NCBI GenBank assembly: GCA_965237625.1
Contig: CBDEGD010000040.1
Span: forward strand, 1-64,000
Source of the DNA: JABDIP01 sp965237625
GTDB lineage: Bacteria; Pseudomonadota; Alphaproteobacteria; DSM-16000; Inquilinaceae
Direction of reading: 5' to 3'
DNA: 64,000 bases
The translations under genes were made by a program, and so were the position numbers. This document shows, piece by piece, positions 52,131-61,559 of this stretch. A model generated the notes under the pieces. The model was not told the origin of the DNA and ran no database searches. It worked only from the letters and a program-made list of their open reading frames with translations. Numbering within the stretch: position 1 is the stretch's first letter; each line of letters opens with the position of its first letter.

Positions 52131-52816
52131 CCGCACAACAGCTGCCGACCAAACCGCCATCGAGGGAAAGCCGGAACCTCGCCACCCTGCTGGCCCATCA
52201 CCGGATCGACCTTGTGCTGGATGTGGGCGCCAATATCGGCCAATACGCCGAGCGCCTGCGCCGTGCCGATTATGGCGGCCGGATCGTGTCCTTCGAGCCG
52301 CAATCGGCGGCCCACGGGTTGCTGACCGCTGCGGCGGAGGACGACCCCCAGTGGACAGTTGCGCCGCGCATGGCGGTCGGCGACAGCGACCGTCCCTTGA
52401 CCCTCAACCTGTCGGCCGAATCCGATATGAGTTCGGCGCTCGCCATGACCGGTGAGATGGCGGATCTGCTGGACAGCGCCGCCTATACCGGGACCGAGAC
52501 CGTGCCCCAGGCGCGGCTGGATGCGCTAATGGCCGGTTTCGCCGGGCCGGAAGACCGGGTGCTGCTGAAATCGGACACCCAGGGTTATGACCGCCAGGTG
52601 CTGGACGGAACGACCGGCGTTCTCGATCGCATCCAGGCCATCCAGCTTGAGCTTTCCATTGTCCCGGTCTATGTGGGCGAACCCTCCTATCGCGAGATGA
52701 TCGATCATCTGGAGGCGCTCGGTTTCTCCCCCGCCCTCTTCATCCCGGGATATTTCAACCGCCGCACCGCCCGCCTGATCGCCATGGATGGTGTGTTCGT
52801 CCGCAATCCAGCATGA
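52127..52816 (+). CDS. FkbM-family methyltransferase
   Basis: 229 residues; ATG overlaps the GNAT stop (ATGA). SAM-binding motif I is VLDVGANIGQYAERLR at about 25-40, motif II IVSFEPQ. The FkbM core includes LLKSDTQGYDRQVLDG (about 145-160), close to the family's KIDVEGFE consensus, and IQLELSIVPVY. It O-methylates sugars or other small molecules in relatives. Its stop overlaps the MltF-like start, so three unrelated activities are translationally linked. Confidence 0.88.
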   Translation: MTAQQLPTKPPSRESRNLATLLAHHRIDLVLDVGANIGQYAERLRRADYGGRIVSFEPQSAAHGLLTAAAEDDPQWTVAPRMAVGDSDRPLTLNLSAESDMSSALAMTGEMADLLDSAAYTGTETVPQARLDALMAGFAGPEDRVLLKSDTQGYDRQVLDGTTGVLDRIQAIQLELSIVPVYVGEPSYREMIDHLEALGFSPALFIPGYFNRRTARLIAMDGVFVRNPA

Positions 52817-54345
52817 CCCGGCCGGCCGCCGCGCAGCCCCATCGGCTGGCAAGCGCCGCCGCGATCCTGCTGATCCTTGCCCTGGCCGCGGACACTCTGG
52901 TCCGGGCGCCGCCGGCCCCGGAGCTCACGGCCCCGGAGTCACCCATTGTGGAGGCGGCGGCAAACCGCTTCGTCGACCGCTGGACCGGCGATCTCGACGG
53001 CATGATCGCGCGCGGGCGGATCCGCGCCCTGGTGCCGTACAGCCGAACATTCTATTTCCTGGATCGCGGCACCCAGCGGGGACTGACCTACGAGCTGCTG
53101 AACGCCTTCGAAGAGCGTATCAACGCCGATCTGGATCTCGGCACGGTCGATATCGAAATCGTCGTGATCCCGGTCAGCCGGGACCGGTTGATCCCGGGCC
53201 TTCAGGAAGGTCTCGGCGACATCGCCGCGGGCAACCTGACGATCACCCCGGAGCGCGCGGCGCTGGTCGACTTCTCCCGCCCGATGCTCACCGATGTCAG
53301 CGAGATCGTCGTCACCGGCCCCGCCGCTCCCGAGATCGCCACCTTGGACGATCTGTCCGGCGCCAGCATCCATGTCCGCCGCTCATCCAGCTATCACTCC
53401 AGCCTGTCCCGGCTCAACGACGCCTTCCGGGCCGCCGGGCGGGCGGAGATCGAGCTGGTGCCCGCTGACGAACAGCTGGAAGACGAGGAATTGCTGGAAC
53501 TGGTCGATGCCGGCCTGCTGCCGATGATCGTCATGGACAATCACAAGGCGGAGTTCTGGGCCAAGTTCTATCCGAACATCCGCCTGCACCCGGATGTCGC
53601 GGTCAATACCGGCGGTGAAATCGCCTGGGCCTTCCGGGAGGACAGCTCGCAGCTGGAAGCGGTCGTGAACGCCTTCATCGGCGACAACGCCAAGGGCAGC
53701 CTGTTGGGCAACATCCTCTATGAGCGCTATCTGGGCGACCGGCGGTTCTCGGAAAGCGCGGTCGCGCTGGGCGATCTTGCCGCGAACGACACCACAATCG
53801 CCGCCATCCACCGCCACGCCGCCGCCTATGACATCGATTGGCCGATGGTCGCCGCCGTCGGTTATCAGGAATCCCGCCTCGACCAGAGCCGGCGCAGCCC
53901 AGCCGGGGCGATCGGCGTCATGCAGGTGCTGCCGAGCACCGCCAGCGACCCCAATGTCGCCGTGCCGGATATCGACACGTTGGACGGCAACATCCATGCC
54001 GGCGTGAAGTATCTGCGCTTCGTGCACGATCGCTATTTCCTCTCCGAGGATATCGTCGAGCTGGATCGCTGGCTGTTCACCTTCGCCGCTTACAATGCCG
54101 GCCCGGCGCGGGTCGCCGGCCTGCGCCGGGGCGCGGCGGAACGGGAACTCGACGCCAATCGCTGGTTCGGCCATGTGGAACTGGTGGCCGCCGACCGGAT
54201 CGGCCGCGAGACCGTCGAATATGTCCGCAACATCCACAAATTCTACATCGCCTACGGGCTGATCGAGGAACGCCTGGCCTTCAAATCCGAAGCGCTGGAC
54301 GATCTGCGCATGGATGCCGAGGCGGAGGCCGGATCGGGACGTTGA
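52813..54345 (+). CDS. MltF-like membrane-bound lytic transglycosylase
   Basis: 510 residues with an N-terminal anchor (LASAAAILLILALAADTLV) and two domains. An SBP_bac_3-like module at about 60-310 contains FLDRGTQRGLTYELLNAFE and GDIAAGNLTITPERAALVDFS. The SLT catalytic domain at about 335-490 has its glutamate in AAVGYQESRLDQSRRSPAGAIGVMQVLPSTA, seen as the QESRLD motif and GAIGVMQV, followed by AAYNAGPARV. It cleaves peptidoglycan at the periplasmic face and its solute-binding module may sense muropeptides. ATG overlaps the FkbM stop. Confidence 0.93.
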   Translation: MTRPAAAQPHRLASAAAILLILALAADTLVRAPPAPELTAPESPIVEAAANRFVDRWTGDLDGMIARGRIRALVPYSRTFYFLDRGTQRGLTYELLNAFEERINADLDLGTVDIEIVVIPVSRDRLIPGLQEGLGDIAAGNLTITPERAALVDFSRPMLTDVSEIVVTGPAAPEIATLDDLSGASIHVRRSSSYHSSLSRLNDAFRAAGRAEIELVPADEQLEDEELLELVDAGLLPMIVMDNHKAEFWAKFYPNIRLHPDVAVNTGGEIAWAFREDSSQLEAVVNAFIGDNAKGSLLGNILYERYLGDRRFSESAVALGDLAANDTTIAAIHRHAAAYDIDWPMVAAVGYQESRLDQSRRSPAGAIGVMQVLPSTASDPNVAVPDIDTLDGNIHAGVKYLRFVHDRYFLSEDIVELDRWLFTFAAYNAGPARVAGLRRGAAERELDANRWFGHVELVAADRIGRETVEYVRNIHKFYIAYGLIEERLAFKSEALDDLRMDAEAEAGSGR

Positions 54346-54405
54346 CGGCGATTGCCGGTCGGTCCCATGCTCTCTGAATCGGAAAGGACAGGGGGTGACA
54401 GGACG

Positions 54406-55154
54406 ATGGCTTCCGGACGGTCGCTCGGCCAGATCGTATGGCACGATCTGATGACCGATGATGTGGCGGCGGCGCGGACTTTCTATACCGCACTGCTCGA
54501 CTGGCGCATCGACGATCACGGGCTGATCCATGTGGGGGAACCGCATATCGGCTGTATCCAGGCCGCCCGCCCGGGCGAGAGAACGCGCTGGATCCCCTAT
54601 CTTGAAGTGTCCGATCCGGATGCCATGGCCGTGCAGGCGGTAGCGGCCGGTGCCACGCTGATCGTGCCCGGCACCGACATTCCCAATGTCGGGCGCTTCG
54701 CCGAGCTGGCCGACCCGGAGGGCGCGGCCTTCCGCCTGTGGCGCGAACGGCCCGACCCGACCGTGCCGCCGGCCCCGGGCCGGGTCTGGTGGAACCAGCT
54801 CCTGGCCCGCGACCCCCGCGCCGCGCGCGACTTCTACGCTGCCGCGATCGGCTGGACACCGCTCGACCAGGACAGCGCCGAGGCCGGCCCCTACACGGTG
54901 TTCATGGATGGCGAGACTGCCGTCGCCGGCATCTATCCGTCCCCGATCCCCAAAGACAGCCCCGCCCCTCCCATTGGCAGCCCTTCTTCTGGGTCGAGGA
55001 TTGCCGCGCCGCCACGACCAAGGCGCTCTCGCTGGGTGCCGCCCAGCACCAGGAGCCGACAGATGTGCCGGGCGTCGGCACCCTGGCGGTCATCGGCGAT
55101 CCGGGTGGGGCAAGCTCCGTATTGATTACGCCGGCGCAGCCGGGTGCCCTCTGA
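54406..55154 (+). pseudogene. VOC (glyoxalase-like) two-domain protein, frameshifted
   Basis: Starts at ATG 54406 (AGGACAGG site). The first VOC half includes GQIVWHDLMTDDVAAARTFYTALLDW and the second NQLLARDPRAARDFYAAAIGW. After about residue 190 (KDSPAPP), the frame becomes shadow-like and proline-rich. The missing C terminus is in another frame: HWQPFFWVEDCRAATTKAL to SVLITPAQPGAL, ending at 55154. One base appears to be missing in the C-rich run near 54960-54975. Either a real loss-of-function mutation or a sequencing error; -1 slippage is less likely. The tail is otherwise well conserved, so the change is recent. Confidence 0.8.
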
Positions 55155-55321
55155 ACCGAGCGCGATCCGCAGGTAGACAATGAATGTCGGCGTCGTTGAA
55201 GACTAGAATTCCGAGATTGAGTGGCCAGATACTGGCGTAGCCGACTTCTTATTCCGGATTATCCACTGCTCGAATTTCGGCGCGCTACAGTTAGCGATAG
55301 CTCGCATTCTGGGGATTGGAC

Positions 55322-55906
55322 ATGTCAGAAAATTACATAGCTGGAACTCTCATTCCGGAAGAATTTTTGCCAATGCTTGGATACGTGTCTATTCAATACT
55401 CGCAATTAGACAATGCAATAAATGAATCAATTTGGAACTTATCCGAAATCGACAGCAATATCGGGACGGTTATTACGTCGGGAATAGTAAATTTGAGTTC
55501 TCGCGTAGAATTGCTAAAACGCCTAGTCATCCTCCGAGTAGAAGACAAAAAAGACAGAGACAAGTTGAATACAATAATTGAAGTAGCTAGACAACTCAGC
55601 GGCCAACGAAACCGGTTAATTCACGATCGTCAACTGTTCCATAGCCCGTCCGAAGGAAAGATTGGATACCTTCGACAGATCAACATGACAAATCCACAGA
55701 TAAAGGTGCAGCCACCAACGACTTTTACCCAAGCATCATTGATAGAGCTTGGGGACAACATGTTTCGCGTGAAAATCTGGCTAGGAATGTACCAAATGAA
55801 ACACCCGCATTGGCATGAAGACGGGAAGTTTCCTTGGCCCGAGCAACTTCAAAAGCGATTGGATAAGACGGCAATCAATGTAGATCACAGCCAGGGCTCC
55901 GAGTGA
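55322..55906 (+). CDS. HEPN-like hypothetical protein, AT-rich
   Basis: 194 residues. The coding region is strikingly AT-rich relative to its GC-rich neighbours, so it was probably acquired by transfer. Helix-rich; the segment GQRNRLIHDRQL at about 95-106 has R96-N-R-L-I-H101, the Rx4H motif typical of HEPN-family RNases and RNA-binding proteins. The N-terminal IQYSQLDNAINESIWNL helix also recalls HEPN-like proteins in which the Rx4-6H follows. No partner antitoxin is obvious; no DNA-modification genes are adjacent. Function could be RNA cleavage in defence or a scaffold role; this is inference. Confidence 0.6.
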   Translation: MSENYIAGTLIPEEFLPMLGYVSIQYSQLDNAINESIWNLSEIDSNIGTVITSGIVNLSSRVELLKRLVILRVEDKKDRDKLNTIIEVARQLSGQRNRLIHDRQLFHSPSEGKIGYLRQINMTNPQIKVQPPTTFTQASLIELGDNMFRVKIWLGMYQMKHPHWHEDGKFPWPEQLQKRLDKTAINVDHSQGSE

Positions 55907-55939
55907 GGCCCTGGACGCCAAGTTCTGCCTGTTGTTCGC

Positions 55940-57460
55940 CTATCCCTTCCGCCGCAGCGTCGGGAATGCGATGACGTCGCGGATCGAAGGCGACCCGGTC
56001 AGCAGCATGACCAGCCTGTCGATGCCCACGCCCATGCCGCCGGTGGGCGGCATGCCGTGTTCCAGTGCGGTGACGTAGTCGAGATCCATCATCTGGGCCT
56101 CGTCGTCGCCGGCTTCGCGGGCGGCCATTTGGGCCTGGAAGCGGTCGTACTGGTCGATCGGATCGGTCAGCTCGGAAAAAGCGTTGGCGACCTCCCAGCC
56201 ATTGACCAGGGTCTCGAAGCGCTCGGTCAGCCGCTCGTCCTGGCGATGCACCTTGGCCAGAGGCGAGATGTCGCGCGGGAAATCGGTCACATGCACCGGC
56301 TGGATCAGGGTGTGCTCGACCTTGTGGCCATAGACCATCTCCATGGCCTCGCCCCATTTTTCGCTCCCGGTGACCTCGCAGCCCTGCTCCTTGGCCTCCT
56401 TGCGGGCGCCCTCGGCATCCAGCCCCATGAAGTCGACGCCGGTGGCCTCCTGCACCAGATCGGCCATTCGCCGGCGCGGATAGGGTCCGGCGAAATCGAT
56501 CTCCTTGCCATCGAAAGTGACTTTGCTCGAGCCGGTCGCCACCTCCGCCAGCCGCGCCATCAGATCCTCCGCCAGCGCCATCATGTCGTGATAGTCGGCA
56601 TAGGCCTGGTACAGCTCCATCATGGTGAATTCGGGGTTGTGCCTTGGCGACAGCCCCTCATTGCGGAACGAGCGGTTGATCTCGAACACCCGCTCCGACA
56701 GCCCGCCGACGATCAGCCGCTTCAGATAGAGCTCCGGCGCGATGCGCAGATACAGATCGGTATCCAGCGCGTTGTGATGGGTGACGAAGGGCTTGGCCGA
56801 GGCGCCGCCGAGGATCGGGTGCAGCATCGGCGTCTCGACCTCGAGGAACTCCCGCTCCGTCATGAAGGACCGGATCTCCGCCACCACACGGCAGCGGGTG
56901 CGCAGCACCTCGCGGCTGTCCTCGTTCATGATCAGGTCGAGATAGCGCTGGCGGTAGCGCGCCTCCACATCGGTCAGCCCGTGATACTTCTCCGGCAGGG
57001 GCAGCAGCGCCTTGGCCAGCACGGTGATCGCCCGGGAGTTGACCGACAGCTCGCCGCGCTTGGTGCGCCGCACCTGCCCCTCGATCCCCAGCATGTCGCC
57101 GATATCGAGCAGCTTGAGCTTGGCCCGCTCCTCCTCGGACAGGAAATCCTTGTGGCTGAAGATCTGGATCTTGCCGGTCACGTCATGCAGGTCGATGAAC
57201 ATGCCGTTGTTGCGCATGGCTCGGATGCGTCCGGCGATCCGAACCGTATCCTCGGTCTGGGTCTCGTCGGGCAATTCGGCATAGGCCTCGTGCAGCGCCG
57301 CCGCATTGTTGTCCTTGTCGAAATTGTACGGGTACGGGTCGACCCCGGACGCCCGCAAGGCAGCCAGTTTCTCCAGCCTGGGCGCACGCAGCGGGTTGTC
57401 CGCCGGCAGGGGAAAGTCACCGGACTCGGTATCCGTCGGCGGGGCGTTGCGGTCGGTCAT
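55940..57460 (-). CDS. lysS: Lysyl-tRNA synthetase, class II
   Basis: 506 residues from ATG 57460; a TTG four codons upstream is less likely. N-terminal OB anticodon domain (VRIAGRIRAMRNNGMFIDLHD), motif 2 FEINRSFRNEGLSPRHNPEFTMMELY in pieces, and motif 3 GMGVGIDRLVMLLTG. These classify it as the class II LysRS shared by most Proteobacteria. It is convergent with the HEPN-like gene; no terminator other than a weak hairpin near 55891-55914 was seen. Confidence 0.96.
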   Translation of the reverse strand: MTDRNAPPTDTESGDFPLPADNPLRAPRLEKLAALRASGVDPYPYNFDKDNNAAALHEAYAELPDETQTEDTVRIAGRIRAMRNNGMFIDLHDVTGKIQIFSHKDFLSEEERAKLKLLDIGDMLGIEGQVRRTKRGELSVNSRAITVLAKALLPLPEKYHGLTDVEARYRQRYLDLIMNEDSREVLRTRCRVVAEIRSFMTEREFLEVETPMLHPILGGASAKPFVTHHNALDTDLYLRIAPELYLKRLIVGGLSERVFEINRSFRNEGLSPRHNPEFTMMELYQAYADYHDMMALAEDLMARLAEVATGSSKVTFDGKEIDFAGPYPRRRMADLVQEATGVDFMGLDAEGARKEAKEQGCEVTGSEKWGEAMEMVYGHKVEHTLIQPVHVTDFPRDISPLAKVHRQDERLTERFETLVNGWEVANAFSELTDPIDQYDRFQAQMAAREAGDDEAQMMDLDYVTALEHGMPPTGGMGVGIDRLVMLLTGSPSIRDVIAFPTLRRKG

Positions 57461-57631
57461 GGCCTGGGTCAAATCGGCAGTCGGAAAGGGCGCGCACTAT
57501 AGGGGGACACACCCTATTTGGTATACCGCTTTGGATGCCGACCTGCCGGCCTTTTCAGCCTGACGCCGCACAGCCTGTGGAATGCTCGCCAGACCGATAG
57601 CCGGGGCTGCGCGGATCGATATAGTGGCGAC

Positions 57632-60400
57632 ATGTCCGACGCCGCCCCCATTATCCGCATGCCGGAGACCGACGCGCTGGTGCTGGGCGCCGCCGGCGGC
57701 GTGCTGCTGAGCCCCGATGGCGAGATCGAGACTCTGGCCGGGGCTGCTTTGCGGCGGCGGCTGAACGGCGATCCGCTGCTGGTCTGCCATGCCAGATCGA
57801 TCGCCCGTCGGGAATCCCTCACCTCCTTCCGCGCCTACGATGTGCTTGAGCTGTTCGCCTTCGTGCACCCGGCCCAATTCTGCGTGCCGACGCCGCGCGG
57901 GCTGGCAGAGATATTGTCCCTGCCGGCGCCGCGCTCGCTGGAGGACGGCGCGCTCATCCTCCAGCAGGCGGCGGTGCGGCTGCTGAGCGATCTGACCGCA
58001 CCGGGCCGGCAGGATTCCTCCGACGCCGCCGGCATTGCCTGGTCCATGGCAAGGGCCGGCTGGCTGTGGGGTCCGCAGGTGCTGGCGGCGCTCGGCAAGC
58101 CCTATGGCGCGACGGACAGCAGCAATGGCCGGTCGCTGCAGGTCTGGCACCGGCTGCCGGAATGGGAGCCGGACCCGCCACCGCCGCCGCCGGCCCAGCA
58201 TTCCGTGGAACCGGCCGCCGCGCGGGAACGGCTGGCGCTGCTGCTGGGCGACCAGTCGGAGGAGCGTCCGCAACAGGCGGATTACGCCAGCGCGGTCTGC
58301 GACTCCTTCACCCCGCGCCGTGAGCCCGATTCGCCCAATACGGTGCTGGCGGAGGCCGGGACCGGCGTCGGCAAGACCCTGGGCTATCTGGCCCCGGCCA
58401 GCCTGTGGGCGGAGAAGAACGGCGCGCCGGTCTGGATCTCCACCTATACCCGCAATCTGCAGCACCAGATCGACCGCGAGCTCGACCGGCTGCACCCCCG
58501 CCCGGACCGCAAGGCGAGAAAAGTGGTGCTGCGCAAGGGGCGGGAGAACTATCTCTGCCTGCTGAATTTGGAGGACGCGACCCGCGCCCTGCCGGCCCAG
58601 CCGCAGTATGGCATCGCGCTCGGCCTGATGGCGCGCTGGACCGCGGCGACTCGGGACGGGGATATGAGCGGCGGCGACTTTCCCGGCTGGCTGGCCGATC
58701 TGGTGGGTCGCGGGCGCAGCCTGGGCCTGGCCGACCGGCGCGGCGAATGCGTCTATTCCGCCTGCTCCCATTACGGCCGCTGTTTCATCGAACGCAGCGT
58801 GCGGCGCGCCCGCAAGGCGGACATCGTGGTGGCCAACCACGCCCTGGTGATGATCCAGGCGGCGCTGGGCGGGATGGACGACACCACCCTGCCGACCCGT
58901 TACGTCTTCGATGAGGGCCATCACCTGTTCGACGCCGCCGACAGCGCCTTCGCCGGCCATCTGACCGGCCAGGAGACCGCCGAGCTGCGCCGCTGGCTGA
59001 TCGGCATGGAGGGCGGCCGCCGCAGTCGCGCGCGGGGCTTGAAACGCCGGATCGATGATTTGCTGGGCGACGACGAAGACGCCCGCGCCGCCCTGGATGA
59101 GGTGGAACGGGCGGCCCGGGCGTTGCCCGGCGAAGGCTGGTCGGGCCGCATCGCGTCAGGCGAAAACGGTGACGCCAAGGGGGCAACCGAGCAGTTCCTG
59201 ACCCTGGTCCGCCGCCAGACCTATGCAAGGGCGACCGGCACCGACGGTCCCTACGATCTGGAATGCGACACGATGGAGCCCATCGACGGGCTGATCGCCG
59301 CCGCCACGGCCCTGGATTCCGCACTGAAACGCCTGCAAGCCCCCTTGAAGACAATCGGCAAGGCCCTACGGGCCCGGCTCGACGACGAGGCCGACCGGCT
59401 CGACAGCCAGACGAGACTGCGCCTGGATGCCATGGCGCGGGCCCTGGAGCGCCGGGCGAAGGTCCAGATCCAGGCCTGGCGCGACATGCTGGCCACCCTC
59501 GATCACCCGACGCCCGAGGCCTTCGTGGACTGGTTCGGGGTCGAGCGCGCCGGCCAGGACGGCGCCAGCAGGGACGTGGATGTCGGCCATTACCGCCATT
59601 GGGTCGACCCGACCCGGCCCTTTGCCGAAGCGCTGAGCCACTATGCCCATGGCATGGTCGTCACCTCCGCCACATTGACCGACGGCACCGGCGATCCGGA
59701 GGCCGATTGGCAGGCGGCGGAGGCGCTGACCGGCGCCCTGCACCTGCCGCGCCCGGCGACCCGTGCCGCAGTGCCCTCGCCTTTCGATTATGCCGGCCAG
59801 ACCCGGGTGCTGGTGGTCCGCGATGTGCGCAAGGATGATTTCGATCAGGTCGGCGCCGCCTATCGGGCGCTGTTCGAGGCGGCGGGCGGCGGCGGGCTGG
59901 GGCTGTTCACCGCGATCAGCCGGCTGCGTGAGGTGCATGGGCGCATCGCCGGCCCGCTGGAACAGGCCGGGATCACCCTGCATGCCCAGCATGTGGACGG
60001 TATCGACGTGGCGACGCTGGTGGATATCTTCCGGGCCGAGCCGGATTCCTGCCTGCTGGGCACCGATGCGGTTCGCGACGGCATCGACGTGCCGGGCCGC
60101 AGCCTGCGTCTAATCGTGTTCGACCGGGTGCCCTGGCCCCGGCCGAATATCCTGCACCGGGCGCGGCGGGAGCATTTCGGCAAGCGGCGATACGACGACA
60201 TGATCACCAGGCTGCGGCTGAAACAGGCCTATGGGCGGCTGATCCGCCAGGCCGGCGACCACGGCGTGTTCGTGATGCTGGACCCGATGATGCCGTCACG
60301 GCTGGCGGGGGCATTTCCAGAGGGCGTCGAAGTCGAGCGTCTGGGCCTGGCCGAGGCGGTCGATATCGTGGGCGCGTTTCTGCCACCCGAAGGCACGTAG
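57632..60400 (+). CDS. DinG/XPD-like ATP-dependent DNA helicase
   Basis: 922 residues from ATG 57632. A divergent N-terminal region (about 1-200, containing AFVHPAQFCVPTPRGLAEIL) lies before the helicase core; it recalls the nuclease-type leader of DinG fusions but lacks clear DEDD residues. Core motifs: Walker A EAGTGVGKTLGYLAP, Fe-S cysteines in YLCLLNLE and GECVYSACSHYGRC, DEGH box (FDEGHHLFD), motif III-type MVVTSATLTDGTG, and motif VI FGKRRYDDMI...QAYGRLIRQAGD. It unwinds 5'-3' on damaged or structured DNA in relatives. Four cysteines suit a 4Fe-4S cluster. Confidence 0.92.
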   Translation: MSDAAPIIRMPETDALVLGAAGGVLLSPDGEIETLAGAALRRRLNGDPLLVCHARSIARRESLTSFRAYDVLELFAFVHPAQFCVPTPRGLAEILSLPAPRSLEDGALILQQAAVRLLSDLTAPGRQDSSDAAGIAWSMARAGWLWGPQVLAALGKPYGATDSSNGRSLQVWHRLPEWEPDPPPPPPAQHSVEPAAARERLALLLGDQSEERPQQADYASAVCDSFTPRREPDSPNTVLAEAGTGVGKTLGYLAPASLWAEKNGAPVWISTYTRNLQHQIDRELDRLHPRPDRKARKVVLRKGRENYLCLLNLEDATRALPAQPQYGIALGLMARWTAATRDGDMSGGDFPGWLADLVGRGRSLGLADRRGECVYSACSHYGRCFIERSVRRARKADIVVANHALVMIQAALGGMDDTTLPTRYVFDEGHHLFDAADSAFAGHLTGQETAELRRWLIGMEGGRRSRARGLKRRIDDLLGDDEDARAALDEVERAARALPGEGWSGRIASGENGDAKGATEQFLTLVRRQTYARATGTDGPYDLECDTMEPIDGLIAAATALDSALKRLQAPLKTIGKALRARLDDEADRLDSQTRLRLDAMARALERRAKVQIQAWRDMLATLDHPTPEAFVDWFGVERAGQDGASRDVDVGHYRHWVDPTRPFAEALSHYAHGMVVTSATLTDGTGDPEADWQAAEALTGALHLPRPATRAAVPSPFDYAGQTRVLVVRDVRKDDFDQVGAAYRALFEAAGGGGLGLFTAISRLREVHGRIAGPLEQAGITLHAQHVDGIDVATLVDIFRAEPDSCLLGTDAVRDGIDVPGRSLRLIVFDRVPWPRPNILHRARREHFGKRRYDDMITRLRLKQAYGRLIRQAGDHGVFVMLDPMMPSRLAGAFPEGVEVERLGLAEAVDIVGAFLPPEGT

Positions 60401-60460
60401 ACCGAACGCTTATCAGCACATTTCAGAATGCGGTGATGCCGGCACCGCCACCCTCACCTG

Positions 60461-60680
60461 TCGTCGTCCCCGGACTTGATCCTACGGTATTCCCACATCT
60501 GCGCAGCGGCGTCGCCAACGCCACACATCGTCGTCCCCGGACTTGATCCGGGGACCCACTCAACCGCCATCGCGAACAAGGGGGTTCCGGGCGCTGGCGG
60601 CACCGTCGCCGGGCCGCCGTCGACGGTCCACGGCGGCTGAAGAATGGGTCCCCGGATCAAGTCCGGGGACGACGAATGCA
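60461..60680. repeat. Palindromic repeats, family B, copy 2 (three units)
   Basis: Partial unit at 60461-60481, then a full pair at 60527-60562 (CGTCCCCGGACTTGATCCGG) and its inverse at 60643-60680. It fills the gap after the DinG-like gene; no other gene is supported in 60401-60714. Confidence 0.85.
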
Positions 60681-60714
60681 AGGAAATCCATCCGATGGCC
60701 GGTAAGCCTATCGG

Positions 60715-60936
60715 TCAGGATGGGCGGCGGAGCCCGTCCTCGTCGCGCGGCAGGGCCAGAATGGCGCGTAATACGCCGTCCCAGGAATTGTTGCGGCAAT
60801 AGCGCGCGGCGCCGTCATAGCCGACCGAGCCGATCAGGCTGAGCGCCAGCCGGCGCTGATAGGCGGTATCGGTTTCCGGCGCGTAGGGAAACACCATCAC
60901 ACCGGGCCCGGGCGTCGTCGGCACCGAGAGGCGCAT
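60715..60936 (-). CDS. Small hypothetical protein
   Basis: 73 residues from ATG 60936, whose start overlaps the upstream stop (TGATG), so it is translationally coupled to the preceding exported protein. Contains YQRRLALSLIGSVGYDGAARYCRNNSWDGVLRAIL, a helical block not recognised. A longer in-frame start inside the upstream gene is less plausible. Confidence 0.6.
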   Translation of the reverse strand: MRLSVPTTPGPGVMVFPYAPETDTAYQRRLALSLIGSVGYDGAARYCRNNSWDGVLRAILALPRDEDGLRRPS

Positions 60937-61316
60937 CACGACACCCGTCCGGCGATTGCCTGCGGCAGCGAGGACCAGCCCTGGCCCTCCGCCATCATGC
61001 AACTGATGCCATCGGGCGCGGTCAGCAGCAACGTCCAGGTGTCGCCATCCGGGCTGCTGAATACCTCGACCATTTGGCCGCCCGAGGCGAGTCCACGCGA
61101 AATCGGCTCCTCGGCGTAGCGTGTATTGAGCATCTCGATGATCTTGTCGCGGGGCATGCAGAGGTTCTGTGCGGCGGCCTGCCCTGTGGAGGCGAGGGTG
61201 GCGGCCACCGCGACAGCGGCCAGCGCCGCCACGGTCAGACCGGCAACCGTCGTCTTCTTCGCCGGCCCAAATCCCAATCGGGGCCGGCGCGTCGTGTCCA
61301 TGTCACCATTTCTCAT
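60936..61316 (-). CDS. Hypothetical exported protein, alphaproteobacterial type
   Basis: 126 residues; start has AGAGGATGCC before it. A hydrophobic segment (VAGLTVAALAAVAVAATLA) ending in GQAAA-QN is the signal peptide, after a charged, twin-Arg-containing leader (TTRRPRLGFG), not a standard Tat motif. The mature part has two cysteines (NLC, ISC) and the blocks MPRDKIIEMLNTRYAE, MVEVFSSPDGDTWTLLLTAPDG. Small exported proteins with this pattern are common in Alphaproteobacteria; role unknown. Confidence 0.75.
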   Translation of the reverse strand: MRNGDMDTTRRPRLGFGPAKKTTVAGLTVAALAAVAVAATLASTGQAAAQNLCMPRDKIIEMLNTRYAEEPISRGLASGGQMVEVFSSPDGDTWTLLLTAPDGISCMMAEGQGWSSLPQAIAGRVS

Positions 61317-61559
61317 GGCATCCTCTAACGCTTTTCGTGGCGGCCGTCTGGTCTGCGACCGGTCCGTTCACGGGTTTGAAAAGCTCCTCGCTCTTCGCGT
61401 CGATGCCCCATTATCGGCCTTGCTGTCACAAGCGAACATGACGGCCGTCACACGGCTCACCGAATTTTGGGGCTCACGGAATCTTGCACGCGATTGACGA
61501 AGGGTGACTTCAGCTTGAGGTACTCTCGGTTTGTGCGGACCGCCGATGGGAGACGAACG

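Noticed and set aside
54406..55125. Intact VOC protein ending at 55125
   Set aside because: Its last 50 residues are Pro/Arg/Ser-rich shadow sequence, while a proper VOC tail continues in another frame to 55154.
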